Source: Prevotellaceae bacterium (GTDB lineage Bacteria; Bacteroidota; Bacteroidia; Bacteroidales; UBA932). Taken from it: DNA of 34,572 nt. Location of the stretch: the NCBI GenBank assembly GCA_031280885.1, contig JAITGD010000008.1, positions 1 to 34,572 of the forward strand, in the 5' to 3' direction. Under the pieces are notes generated by a model. That model was not told the DNA's origin and did no database searches. It saw only the letters and a list, made by a program, of their open reading frames with translations. The translations under genes and the position numbers were made by a program. Below, in pieces: positions 9,745 to 17,929 of the stretch; position 1 is the first letter of the stretch, and the number at the start of each line of letters is the position of its first letter.

Positions 9745-10372
9745 TACATATTATTTTTATGATTTTCCTCACCTCTTCCTTTGGATTTACAGAATTCAAT
9801 ATTGATGAGGACATTGCAACTCCCGATACACCCAGACGCATTATTGAAGCTACCTCGTCGGAAGTGATTCCGCCGATTGCAATTAGTGGTATGTCAATCT
9901 GATGCTCGCGACAAAGACCGATGATTCTACTGTATCCGTCGGAGCCTAAAATCGGCGACAGATTCTGCTTAGTATTAGTGAATCGAAATGGACCAAGTCC
10001 AATATAATCAACACCATCATTATAAAGCCGCCGAATATCGTCGAAAGTATTTGCTGTGCCTCCTATGACAAAGCCGCTGCCAAGAATTGCACGCGCCTCC
10101 GATGGCTGCATATCTAACTTCCCAAGATGCACACCTTTAGCTCCTATACGCGCACATACTTCCACTCGGTCGTTGATGTAAAGATCGGCGCCATAGTCGT
10201 CGCAAAGTTTTTTAACTTCTCGCGCTGTACTTTCAAACTCATCCGAAGATAGTGCATCCTTCATTCTGAACTGTATTTGACGGCATCCGCCGGCGAGAGC
10301 TATCTCTGCCGACTGTAAATAGCCGAATCGCTCGCTTCGATGAGTAATAAATAGTAGTCCTTTTATAACCAT
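9734..10372 (-). CDS. thiE: Thiamine phosphate synthase
   Basis: ...IQFRMKD...[24 protein letters not shown]...[11 protein letters not shown]...[17 protein letters not shown]...IGGI; overlaps thiG by 11 bp. Confidence 0.88.
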   Translation of the reverse strand: MVIKGLLFITHRSERFGYLQSAEIALAGGCRQIQFRMKDALSSDEFESTAREVKKLCDDYGADLYINDRVEVCARIGAKGVHLGKLDMQPSEARAILGSGFVIGGTANTFDDIRRLYNDGVDYIGLGPFRFTNTKQNLSPILGSDGYSRIIGLCREHQIDIPLIAIGGITSDEVASIMRLGVSGVAMSSSILNSVNPKEEVRKIIKIICNEE

Positions 10373-11004
10373 ATACAGCTCGACTTAAGTGCTTCGTAGC
10401 GTCTTCGTAGTTCGGTATAACTTTTATCAATAAAAAATTGATTCCATATAGCGCCTAGTACAGCTATACCGCCAAATCCACATTCCCGTATTGTGTACAC
10501 ATTTTCCTGGGTAATCCCGCCCAAAGCTATTATACGCTCATTGATAACTTTCCTGTTCTTAGCACGCATAAGTCTGTCGATTGGAAAAGCGCTACGGTAT
10601 CCGGGTTTTGAAATACTGTCGAAAATAGGACTTAAAAACAGATAATCATACTCCTTCGATATTAAAACTTCTTTAAGCGAATGACACGAGCGACTAATTG
10701 TTAGTCCCTCTCTTACTTTATGATTATATCCGTTTCTATCATTAAGATGAATCCCGCCTATGTTAAACTCATTTGCAAGCTCATAATGGTCGTGTAAAAC
10801 AATCTGGGGACGTAAACTTTCATGGATTTTACCTATAAGAGATCTGACTTCGTCAATAGAAGACTTCGGTTTACGTATGTGCAAAATTTTAAGCCCTCGA
10901 ATAAGCAAAAAATTAAGAATCGCAGATTCGTCGCTGAAAAAAGTATCATGTGTTATAACAATCAACTTTATTCTTCTTATCTTAGGTTTCTTTACTTTAC
11001 CCAC
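10363..11004 (-). CDS. TenI/ThiE-like thiamine phosphate synthase superfamily paralog
   Basis: ...LHIRKPKSSIDEV...IVLHDHYELANEFNIGGIHLNDRN...SRSCHSLKEV...YLFLSPIFDSISKPGY...IALGGI; 10-bp overlap with thiE. Confidence 0.8.
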   Translation of the reverse strand: MGKVKKPKIRRIKLIVITHDTFFSDESAILNFLLIRGLKILHIRKPKSSIDEVRSLIGKIHESLRPQIVLHDHYELANEFNIGGIHLNDRNGYNHKVREGLTISRSCHSLKEVLISKEYDYLFLSPIFDSISKPGYRSAFPIDRLMRAKNRKVINERIIALGGITQENVYTIRECGFGGIAVLGAIWNQFFIDKSYTELRRRYEALKSSCIWL

Positions 11005-11197
11005 CTGAAACCGCTTGAAGCATTATAATTTCCATTCCGTCTTTGGCTATAATATTTTCCCATTTGCCGCGTCCAATAATGCGATCCTCTATAATCATTA
11101 CTATTCCATCAGTCGGAAGTCCGTTACGGATTACAAGTTCGAGCAGAGTCATCTGTTCCTCTATTTCAAACTCCTTTGCATTGATTTTTACTGTCAT
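10997..11197 (-). CDS. thiS: Sulfur carrier protein ThiS
   Basis: 66 aa, ends ...MLQAVSGG (C-terminal Gly-Gly). Confidence 0.93.
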   Translation of the reverse strand: MTVKINAKEFEIEEQMTLLELVIRNGLPTDGIVMIIEDRIIGRGKWENIIAKDGMEIIMLQAVSGG

Positions 11198-11221
11198 GTT
11201 TATTATATTTTTAAAGGTTTA

Positions 11222-12043
11222 TTATTTCCAATACTTATAAAAATGATGTATAGGGCCATTACCCTTGCCGATGGTATAATACGCTCCGTCGAAGATTGCC
11301 ATATTTACATAGTCCTTCGCTTTTCGCACAGCCCAGTCAAGAGAAAGTCCATGAGTAAGATATGCAGCTATTGCCGACGAAAGCGTGCAGCCTGTGCCAT
11401 GTGTATTTTTAGTGTCGATACGCATGAATCTCAACTCAATTATTTCGTCAGTCTCCGCATTATAAAATACATCCGCAGAATCTTTTTCCTCCAAATGTCC
11501 GGCTTTTAGCAGAACCGACACTTTTTTATCCATCGATAAATCGCGAACTACATCTATCAAATCTTTGTGGCAGCTTATTTTACATCCAAGCAGCACCTCC
11601 GCTTCCGGTATATTCGGCGTAATCACTCGTACCGATGGTATTAACTCCTTTCGGAGTGTCTCAATAGCATCATCGCGAAGCAGTCTATCGCCCGAAGTAG
11701 CCACCATAACAGGGTCAAGCACAGTGTTCACTATTTTATAAGGAGCTATGGCATGTTTTACCGCAAGTATCAACTCCGATGAATGTAGCATACCAATCTT
11801 TATTGCGTCGGCTCCTATATCGTCGAGTACTGAATGTATCTGTCCTGTAACGAAATCCACAGGAATTTCATGTATCCCTGTTACACCCTGAGTATTTTCG
11901 TCCACCACCGCCACTATCGCCGATGCGCCATAACATTCGCATGCAGCAATGGTTTTCAGGTCGGCCTGTATTCCGGCGCCTCCGCTTGGGTCGCTGCCGG
12001 CAATTGTCAGCACTCGTCTATAATGTCTCTTCATATCTTCCAT
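11222..12043 (-). CDS. thiD: Hydroxymethylpyrimidine/phosphomethylpyrimidine kinase
   Basis: RVLTIAGSDPSGGAGIQADLKTIAA...DPVMVATSGDRLL...NTHGTGCTLSSAIAAYL. Confidence 0.95.
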   Translation of the reverse strand: MEDMKRHYRRVLTIAGSDPSGGAGIQADLKTIAACECYGASAIVAVVDENTQGVTGIHEIPVDFVTGQIHSVLDDIGADAIKIGMLHSSELILAVKHAIAPYKIVNTVLDPVMVATSGDRLLRDDAIETLRKELIPSVRVITPNIPEAEVLLGCKISCHKDLIDVVRDLSMDKKVSVLLKAGHLEEKDSADVFYNAETDEIIELRFMRIDTKNTHGTGCTLSSAIAAYLTHGLSLDWAVRKAKDYVNMAIFDGAYYTIGKGNGPIHHFYKYWK

Positions 12044-12687
12044 GTTTCAAGATTGTAAGCGCTCTCCCAGAACATCCATTCCATACGCGAACATGTAATA
12101 AAAGCTTCGGTCATCTCTGCTCGGCGCTCTTCGGATGATCTTTCGGCAAGGGCGTCGCAAATGTCGATAGCCTTATATACTGATTGCGCATATTCCTCAC
12201 CTCCATAAGTTTCTATCCATGCACGATAAGGATTATCGGCCAATTTTGCTTCAGCCTTTATATAATTACCTACTTCCATGTAAATCCAAAAGCAGGGTAG
12301 CACGGCTGCCATTGTTACTTCTACCGGAGCATTAGTCATACGAAGCAGATATGAGGTATAAAGCAGACATGAAGGCGATTGAGGTATTTTGATTTCTCTG
12401 TTTATTCCATACTGATTGAAGAAAGCCTCATGCAAAGCTGCTTCGACGGCGATACTTTCTGATGCAAAACCTAACATCATAGCTCTTTGAGCAGGCTCGT
12501 CGAGTTTTGAAGCTATCGCTGCTAAAGATTTGCCGAAATCAACCAGATACAGAGCATCTTGCTGTATATAAAAGATGAATCTTTCCTTACTGAGAGACCC
12601 TCTAATAAGCTCGCTTATGAAGGTCGATTTCAGTGTTTTATCATAAATATCGGATATTGAATCCCACGCATTTTTACTCCACTTCAT
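12031..12687 (-). CDS. tenA: Thiaminase II / aminopyrimidine aminohydrolase TenA
   Basis: MKWSKNAWDSISDIYDKTLKSTFISELIRGSLSKERFIFYIQQDALYL...EAALHEAFF...; ORF could extend to 12768. Confidence 0.88.
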   Translation of the reverse strand: MKWSKNAWDSISDIYDKTLKSTFISELIRGSLSKERFIFYIQQDALYLVDFGKSLAAIASKLDEPAQRAMMLGFASESIAVEAALHEAFFNQYGINREIKIPQSPSCLLYTSYLLRMTNAPVEVTMAAVLPCFWIYMEVGNYIKAEAKLADNPYRAWIETYGGEEYAQSVYKAIDICDALAERSSEERRAEMTEAFITCSRMEWMFWESAYNLETWKI

Positions 12688-12813
12688 ACTATATACTATC
12701 TTTATCCTTCCACATAATTCGCTGTACATCAGCCGTGAGTATTTAATCTCATGCTCTTTTGTCAGCACCTTTTAATACTATATACACTACAAAAAGTGTG
12801 CCTAACTGCACTG

Positions 12814-12821
12814 CAAAGATA
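12814..12821 (-). promoter_or_regulatory. Putative -7 element for the thiamin operon
   Basis: TATCTTTG (- strand) followed by CAG, within ccaaaaaaagtattatctttgcag. Confidence 0.5.
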
Positions 12822-12827
12822 ATACTT

Positions 12828-12900
12828 TTTTTGGACTTTTAGACTTTTGGACACTTGGACTTTATTAGACTTTTGGACTTTTAGACTTTTGGATTGTTAG
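12828..12900. repeat. Low-complexity gGACTTTTaGACTTTT-type repeat
   Basis: ttttttggacttttagacttttggacacttggactttattagacttttggacttttagacttttggattgttag; related array at 15945-16008. Confidence 0.8.
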
Positions 12901-12934
12901 ATGTATGTGTTATTTTTATAGATAGACGTATTTC

Positions 12935-13320
12935 AGCAGACTGAAGCCTATGGTTAATAAAGTGTCGTCCCTGCGTGACTTTGTAGAGTAGCAGTGTATT
13001 GTCGATCCGTAGGCTAAAGCCTACGGTTAATAAAGTGTCGTCCCTGCGGGACTTTTTATTTATATGGTATGCGTATTATATTGATATTGTACACAATGCC
13101 TCTACGCGACAGAATATGATTGCATATATACTTAACGCGCAATGCACATACAACAAAATACTATACCGATAAAAGTCCCGCAGGGACGACACTTTATTAA
13201 CCGTAGGCTTTAGCCTACGGATATGATATGAACCAATAAAATATAAGTCACGCAGGGACGACACTTAATTTATATTGTATAATTTGATAGTAGATTTAAG
13301 TGTTGTCCCTGCTTGACTTT
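12935..13320. repeat. Nested inverted array of GTCCCTGCGGGAC / CCGTAGGCTAAAGCCTACGG elements
   Basis: Elements A 12935-12982 (+), B 13007-13055 (+), C 13172-13220 (inverted; perfect 49-bp reverse complement of B), D 13245-13267 (inverted; shares the CGTGAC variant of A), E 13298-13320 (+). Confidence 0.9.
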
Positions 13321-13386
13321 TTTCGATATGGTATTTTGTCGTATGTGCGTTACGCTCAACGCCACTATGTAATCATATTTCGTCGC

Positions 13387-13414
13387 GTAGGGGCGTTGCG
13401 CGCAACGCCCATAC
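13387..13414. repeat. 28-bp near-perfect palindrome (REP-like)
   Basis: GTAGGGGCGTTGCG/CGCAACGCCCATAC, one mismatch between arms; same 14+14 architecture as 1217-1244. Confidence 0.8.
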
Positions 13415-13550
13415 AATGAAAATATAATACTAAAAAATATAATCACCATAAAATTGTATAAATTCTGTTTACCCGCATAAAATTAATACCTTCCGAAATA
13501 TTTATCAACATTTGTTGATAAGTTTTTGGTTGGATTTGAGAAAATATAAC

Positions 13551-13558
13551 TATATTTG
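13551..13558 (+). promoter_or_regulatory. Putative -7 element upstream of 42-bp-repeat ORF
   Basis: TATATTTG followed by CAG; a TTTG at 13525-13528 could be the -33 box (22-bp gap, slightly long). Confidence 0.45.
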
Positions 13559-13593
13559 CAGCCTAATACAAGACTAAAAATAGTATGTAAATT

Positions 13594-14268
13594 ATGATGA
13601 TTGATAGAAAATATAAACAGAATGATTGGCATAAAGCGGTGAAAATCTGCATCTACTATTTCAGCTTCCTTGCTGGTTCGAGGCTATGCCAAAGCTTTTC
13701 GAGATGCTTCAAAAGTACATCGAAATCGAGGTTTTCTGCTTTCGGCAGCATCAAATATATACTGATTTACTCGGTTAAACTCATAAGATCGAATAAAAGT
13801 AAGATCAAAAAAAGAGCAATAAATAAGTCGAATCCTATAAATCTATATGTTTCCGAAAGGAAATATCCTCTGAAAATGCTTTTGTATGCCATACGTAACA
13901 GCGCCGCAATCGTTGGCACGGTTATGTATGGCATACGCGGCGGCGTCAAATCCGTCGAGAAGGTAATGTATAGCATACATGATTGTGCCAAATCTACGGG
14001 AACACCTTTGTATAGCGTACGCGACTGTGCCGAATTTGTTGGGAGACTTTTATATGGTATATGTTGCTGTGCCTACGCTATCGGGAGACCTTTGTATAGC
14101 TTACATTACTGCGCCGAATCTGTCGGGAGACCTTTGTATGGCATACGCGACTGTGCCAAGTTTGTCGGGATACCTCTGTATAGCGTACGCGACTGCACCG
14201 ACGCTATCGGTAGCCCTCTGTATGGCATACACGACTGCTCCAAAATTTTTCGGCATACATATATATAA
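13594..14268 (+). CDS. Uncharacterised repeat-containing ORF (14-aa repeats such as LYGIRDCAKFVGIP); coding status uncertain
   Basis: 224 aa ORF downstream of a promoter-like motif; C-terminal two-thirds is a 14-aa tandem repeat; overlapping + frame is also open with its own 14-aa repeat. Confidence 0.35.
   Translation: MMIDRKYKQNDWHKAVKICIYYFSFLAGSRLCQSFSRCFKSTSKSRFSAFGSIKYILIYSVKLIRSNKSKIKKRAINKSNPINLYVSERKYPLKMLLYAIRNSAAIVGTVMYGIRGGVKSVEKVMYSIHDCAKSTGTPLYSVRDCAEFVGRLLYGICCCAYAIGRPLYSLHYCAESVGRPLYGIRDCAKFVGIPLYSVRDCTDAIGSPLYGIHDCSKIFRHTYI
13883..14260 (+). repeat. 42-bp tandem repeat, 9 units with exact spacing
   Basis: tgta-type unit starts at 13883, 13925, 13967, 14009, 14051, 14093, 14135, 14177, 14219; unit ~ tgtatRgcRtacgcgactgtgccgaatttgtcgggagacctt. 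Confidence 0.9.
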
Positions 14269-14309
14269 CATATTATACTATATTTAATAATTTCATAATA
14301 CATTTAAAT

Positions 14310-15080
14310 ATGAAACAATTAGACAAAAATGAAGTTCTGAACGCCTTAGTAAAGGTTACATGTCAGAAACTAATGAACGAGATGCACCTCGGCTTTCATC
14401 TTGAAAATCAGCAGATTTTTGAGAACTTTTCTCCATCAACGCTTGGTATAGCTACTTTCTTCGGAGGGTACGCCAAAGCGATACACGATGAAGACGTGGC
14501 TATGGAGCAGACTCGTAAAAGCGCAGATACATCGCGGATTTCCGAAGCTGATGTGCAGTTCGATGAATCATACTCCGGTATGTGGAAGTATGTGCAGGCC
14601 TGCCTGAAACACGCATCGATGGAAGCCCGCTATGCTGCAGAGAATCTCGAAGTTATTTTTGCAAAGTACGGAAATATCGGGAAACAACCGTATAGAGCAG
14701 AATTGACCATGTCGAGAAATCTTTTACAGGATCTGCGCGAGCGTCCCGGAGATGTGCAAACCATCGGCTTGGCAATATGGATGGATGCGCATGAAGAGAA
14801 GGCAGTCAAACTGCGCGAATTATTGGATGCGCGTGCAGCTGAAATAGCAGGAAGGCCTAACCTTCGTGTTATAGAAACCCGCCGAGAAACTGATATGATA
14901 TATCAGCGCATTATTTCACGCCTCGAAGCTATGATAAATATCAACGGTGTGGATTATGTGGAGGGATTCGTTGCTGCTTATAACACTCACGCAACCGAAT
15001 ATAAGAATACCCTCGCTCAGCATCTCGGACGTGTACAAGCCGGTAAGGTAAGACCCGAAGAAGAAGCTACTGAAGAATAG
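14310..15080 (+). CDS. DUF6261-like protein (Bacteroidetes-specific, function unknown)
   Basis: 256 aa; ...LMNEMHLGFHLENQQIFENFSPSTLGIATFFGGYAKAIHDEDVAMEQTRKSADTSRISEAD...SGMWKYVQACLKHASMEARYAAENLEVIFAKYGNIGKQPYRAE... matches remembered family pattern. Confidence 0.7.
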   Translation: MKQLDKNEVLNALVKVTCQKLMNEMHLGFHLENQQIFENFSPSTLGIATFFGGYAKAIHDEDVAMEQTRKSADTSRISEADVQFDESYSGMWKYVQACLKHASMEARYAAENLEVIFAKYGNIGKQPYRAELTMSRNLLQDLRERPGDVQTIGLAIWMDAHEEKAVKLRELLDARAAEIAGRPNLRVIETRRETDMIYQRIISRLEAMININGVDYVEGFVAAYNTHATEYKNTLAQHLGRVQAGKVRPEEEATEE

Positions 15081-15161
15081 ACTTTCCGAGCGATTCCCGA
15101 TTTTACTACTCACTTACTTTCGCAAAGTTGATGGCACTAAAATAAAGCGAAACGATAAGAT

Positions 15162-15228
15162 AACACAGATGTAATGGAGCAGAACAGGTAAAAATTAGTG
15201 ATACTCTATACATCTGTGTTTTTTTCTT
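15162..15228 (+). terminator. Intrinsic terminator downstream of DUF6261-like gene
   Basis: AACACAGATGTA ... TACATCTGTGTT followed by TTTTTC; 12-bp perfect stem, long loop. Confidence 0.7.
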
Positions 15229-15313
15229 TTAATAAACCATATTCATACACTATTACAAATAAGAGCCGAAAAAGAATAGAACTATATAATTAATAATTAA
15301 AGAATAATAAACG

Positions 15314-15961
15314 ATGATTTATCTTAGCAAAATTGTTCACTCCGCGCCGGTCAAAAATATTATTTTCGACCTTGGCAATGTTATTTTGAATATAGATTAT
15401 TGGCGAACTATCGATGCTTTCAAATCTTTAGGCGCCGCAGATTTTGAATCGCTTTACACACCGCTTGCACAGAAGGGTTTCATCGATAAGATGGATAAGG
15501 GTATGATTACTCCGGCTGAGTTTCGCGAAAGTTTGCGATCAGAAGTACCAGCATTGCGCGGCGTCAGCGATGATAATATCGACGCAGCATGGAACGCAAT
15601 GCTGCTCGACCTTCCTAAATCGAGGCTCGATATACTTACAGAACTGAGACGCAATTATAGTTTATTCCTGTTGAGTAATACAAATGAAATCCACGTTGCG
15701 CATTTCGACCGAATTGTAGATGAAGTAATCCCCGGAAAAAAGATGAGCGACTATTTCGACAAAGTTTACTACTCCAACGAAACGGGGATGCGCAAACCTG
15801 ATGCTGAAATTTACGAGCTGGTAATTCGCGAGAATGGTCTGAAAGCAGAAGAAAGCCTATTCATCGACGATCTGCAGGCCAATATAGATGGTGCAAAGAA
15901 GGTCGGACTGCAAACTTTCCTTATGGAAAATGGAAACTTTTGGAGATTTTTGGACTGTTAG
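15314..15961 (+). CDS. HAD-superfamily hydrolase
   Basis: NIIFDLGNVILNIDYWRT...LFLLSNTNEIH...MRKPDAEIYELVIRENGLKAEESLFIDDLQANIDGAKKVGLQT. Confidence 0.88.
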   Translation: MIYLSKIVHSAPVKNIIFDLGNVILNIDYWRTIDAFKSLGAADFESLYTPLAQKGFIDKMDKGMITPAEFRESLRSEVPALRGVSDDNIDAAWNAMLLDLPKSRLDILTELRRNYSLFLLSNTNEIHVAHFDRIVDEVIPGKKMSDYFDKVYYSNETGMRKPDAEIYELVIRENGLKAEESLFIDDLQANIDGAKKVGLQTFLMENGNFWRFLDC

Positions 15962-16008
15962 ACATTTGGACTATTGGACTATTGGACTATTAGACTTTTG
16001 GACTTTCT
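15945..16008. repeat. Second copy of the ggacttttagactttt-type repeat, overlapping the HAD stop codon
   Basis: tggagatttttggactgttagacatttggactattggactattggactattagacttttggactttc; HAD TAG lies inside the repeat. Confidence 0.75.
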
Positions 16009-16046
16009 AATGTATGTATTATTTTATTGAGTCTATAATAATCAAA

Positions 16047-16105
16047 AGACAGAGGCAGCGAGTATGACGGAGATAAAAACTCTGTCGGACTCGCTGCCTC
16101 TGTCT
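16047..16105. terminator. Long hairpin between convergent HAD gene and sppA
   Basis: AGACAGAGGCAGCGAGT ... ACTCGCTGCCTCTGTCT, 17-bp perfect outer stem plus inner GAC/GTC and GAG/CTC pairs; U-tract on the - strand side. Confidence 0.75.
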
Positions 16106-16146
16106 TATTCTATTCAGTGGAATAGAATCGACTTACTTCAGAAATA

Positions 16147-17907
16147 CTAATCGATTTCGATGTTATAAGACATTCTTGCCATTATACCTACGCGGCTCAC
16201 TGCGCTCGATATGTATTCGTAGTGCCTCAAGGCGCGTTGCAGTTCTTTTTCGGGAGCTTTCTCTCGAATATGCGTGCCGAGAAGGGACATAATTTTTTCG
16301 AGCGAGCTTTGTTCACGTGGCAGGTCTATGGTGCGATAATTCGATATACCGGCTCTTTCGGCTGCAAGCGCTACAGCTTCAGTCAGCCCTCCAATACGAT
16401 CGATAAGAGAGTTATCCAAGGCATTTTCTCCGCTCCATACACGTCCTTGTCCGATGCAATCGACTTCTTCGGGCTTGAGATGTCTGAATTTCGATACCTT
16501 ATCGATAAATTTCGAGTATATATCTTCGATGGTTTTTTGTAGCCTGTTTTTTTCCGTTTCACTCAAAGGTCTGTATATTGATACATAATCGGAATACTTG
16601 TTTGTTCCAACGACGCTTACGTTTAGGCCGAGATTTTCGTTCATAGCTTTCTTCAAGTTTGGAGCCATGCCGAACACTCCGATTGAACCGGTGATAGTAG
16701 TACGATTGGCTACTATAGCTTCGGCGGGGCTTGCAATCCAGTATCCGCCCGAAGCCGCAAGATTTCCCATCGACACAATAACCGGTTTTATCTGCTGTGC
16801 AAGTTCGAGTTCGCGTGCAATAATCTCCGATGCTAAGGCGTCGCCTCCGGGCGAGTTGATTCGGAATACTATTGCTTTAACGGCCTTATCTAATTTAGCC
16901 TGCCGGATAGCCTTAGATATATCCACCGACATCACTCCGCTGGGTCCTTCGCCCCGCGCTATCTCTCCCGAAGCGTATATTATCGCTATTTTATCTTCGG
17001 AATACTTAGCTGTGGTCGATGGACTGTGTGCATAATCGCTTATTGCTATGTATCGCAGATCGCTTTCCGAAGCCGATTCGGTATATTTGCATAGTTCGGA
17101 GACAAGCTCGTCTTTATAAATCAGCTTATCGATGAATCCCCTATCCACTGCGGCCACAGCCGTAGATGGTTCCATGAGGTCTGCAAGTCGGTTCAGCTCA
17201 TCGATGCTTATATTCCGTTCAGAGCTGATAGCCTGCAGCATGGTATTCCATATCGAACCCATATATACCGATATTTGTTCTCTGTTTTCCGGACTTATTT
17301 CGGTCATAGAGAAAGGTTCGACGGCGGCTTTAAACTTTCCATGCCGCAGTATCTGCATTTCGATTCCGAGTTTATCCATCAAACCTTTGTAGGACATTAT
17401 TTCGGAGCTTAGCCCGATAAAGTTTATTTGCCCGTGCGGATTCATGTAGATCTTGTCGGCAATTGTAGCCAGATAGTAAGCCTTTTGCGAAAATTCATCA
17501 GCGTATGCTATTACGAATTTGCCCGACTGCTTGTAGGCTACAATTGCGTTTCGGATTTCTTCGACCGTCGCAATTCCGGCCTTCACATCGTTAAGGTCGA
17601 GGTATATTCCCTTGATTCGGGGGTCAAAAGTAGCCTTTTCGATACCGCGCAGAATGTTGTTGAGGCCGTCAGGCATGTTAATAGTACCGGTCAGCGGGTC
17701 TAAGTACGACAAAGGATTCGACGCTTCCCTGTCCTCCACCTGTTTGTTAAGGGCAATTTTGAGTACAGAGTTGTCTCGCAGATCAACGGGCTTAGAACCA
17801 GAGAAGTCGGCAACCGAAATAATTGCTACGAGCAGGAAAAATCCCACAAAGGAAATAATTACGATGCCCGCGATAGTAGCGAGCATCATCTTAAAGAATT
17901 GTTTCAT
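16147..17907 (-). CDS. sppA: Signal peptide peptidase SppA (67K type, S49 family)
   Basis: 586 aa; N-terminal TM; ...RINSPGGDALASEIIARELELAQQIKPVIVSMGNLAASGGYWIASPAEAIVANRTTITGSIGVFG. Confidence 0.93.
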   Translation of the reverse strand: MKQFFKMMLATIAGIVIISFVGFFLLVAIISVADFSGSKPVDLRDNSVLKIALNKQVEDREASNPLSYLDPLTGTINMPDGLNNILRGIEKATFDPRIKGIYLDLNDVKAGIATVEEIRNAIVAYKQSGKFVIAYADEFSQKAYYLATIADKIYMNPHGQINFIGLSSEIMSYKGLMDKLGIEMQILRHGKFKAAVEPFSMTEISPENREQISVYMGSIWNTMLQAISSERNISIDELNRLADLMEPSTAVAAVDRGFIDKLIYKDELVSELCKYTESASESDLRYIAISDYAHSPSTTAKYSEDKIAIIYASGEIARGEGPSGVMSVDISKAIRQAKLDKAVKAIVFRINSPGGDALASEIIARELELAQQIKPVIVSMGNLAASGGYWIASPAEAIVANRTTITGSIGVFGMAPNLKKAMNENLGLNVSVVGTNKYSDYVSIYRPLSETEKNRLQKTIEDIYSKFIDKVSKFRHLKPEEVDCIGQGRVWSGENALDNSLIDRIGGLTEAVALAAERAGISNYRTIDLPREQSSLEKIMSLLGTHIREKAPEKELQRALRHYEYISSAVSRVGIMARMSYNIEID

Positions 17908-17929
17908 GATTTTAAATGGTATTTAATTA

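Noticed and set aside
12590-12600. ctgagaga resembling a TPP riboswitch CTGAGA box
   Set aside because: It lies inside the tenA coding region on the opposite strand, with no accompanying THI-box sequence.
12935-13430. Complete insertion sequence at the 13-kb repeat locus
   Set aside because: Only inverted repeats are present; no transposase-sized ORF or recognisable transposase residues.
13883-14260. Possible CRISPR array from 42-bp periodicity
   Set aside because: The divergence is spread across the whole unit rather than confined to spacers, no constant repeat exists, and no cas genes are present.
13883-14260. Diversity-generating retroelement variable/template repeat
   Set aside because: No reverse transcriptase gene in the window and differences are not restricted to adenine positions.
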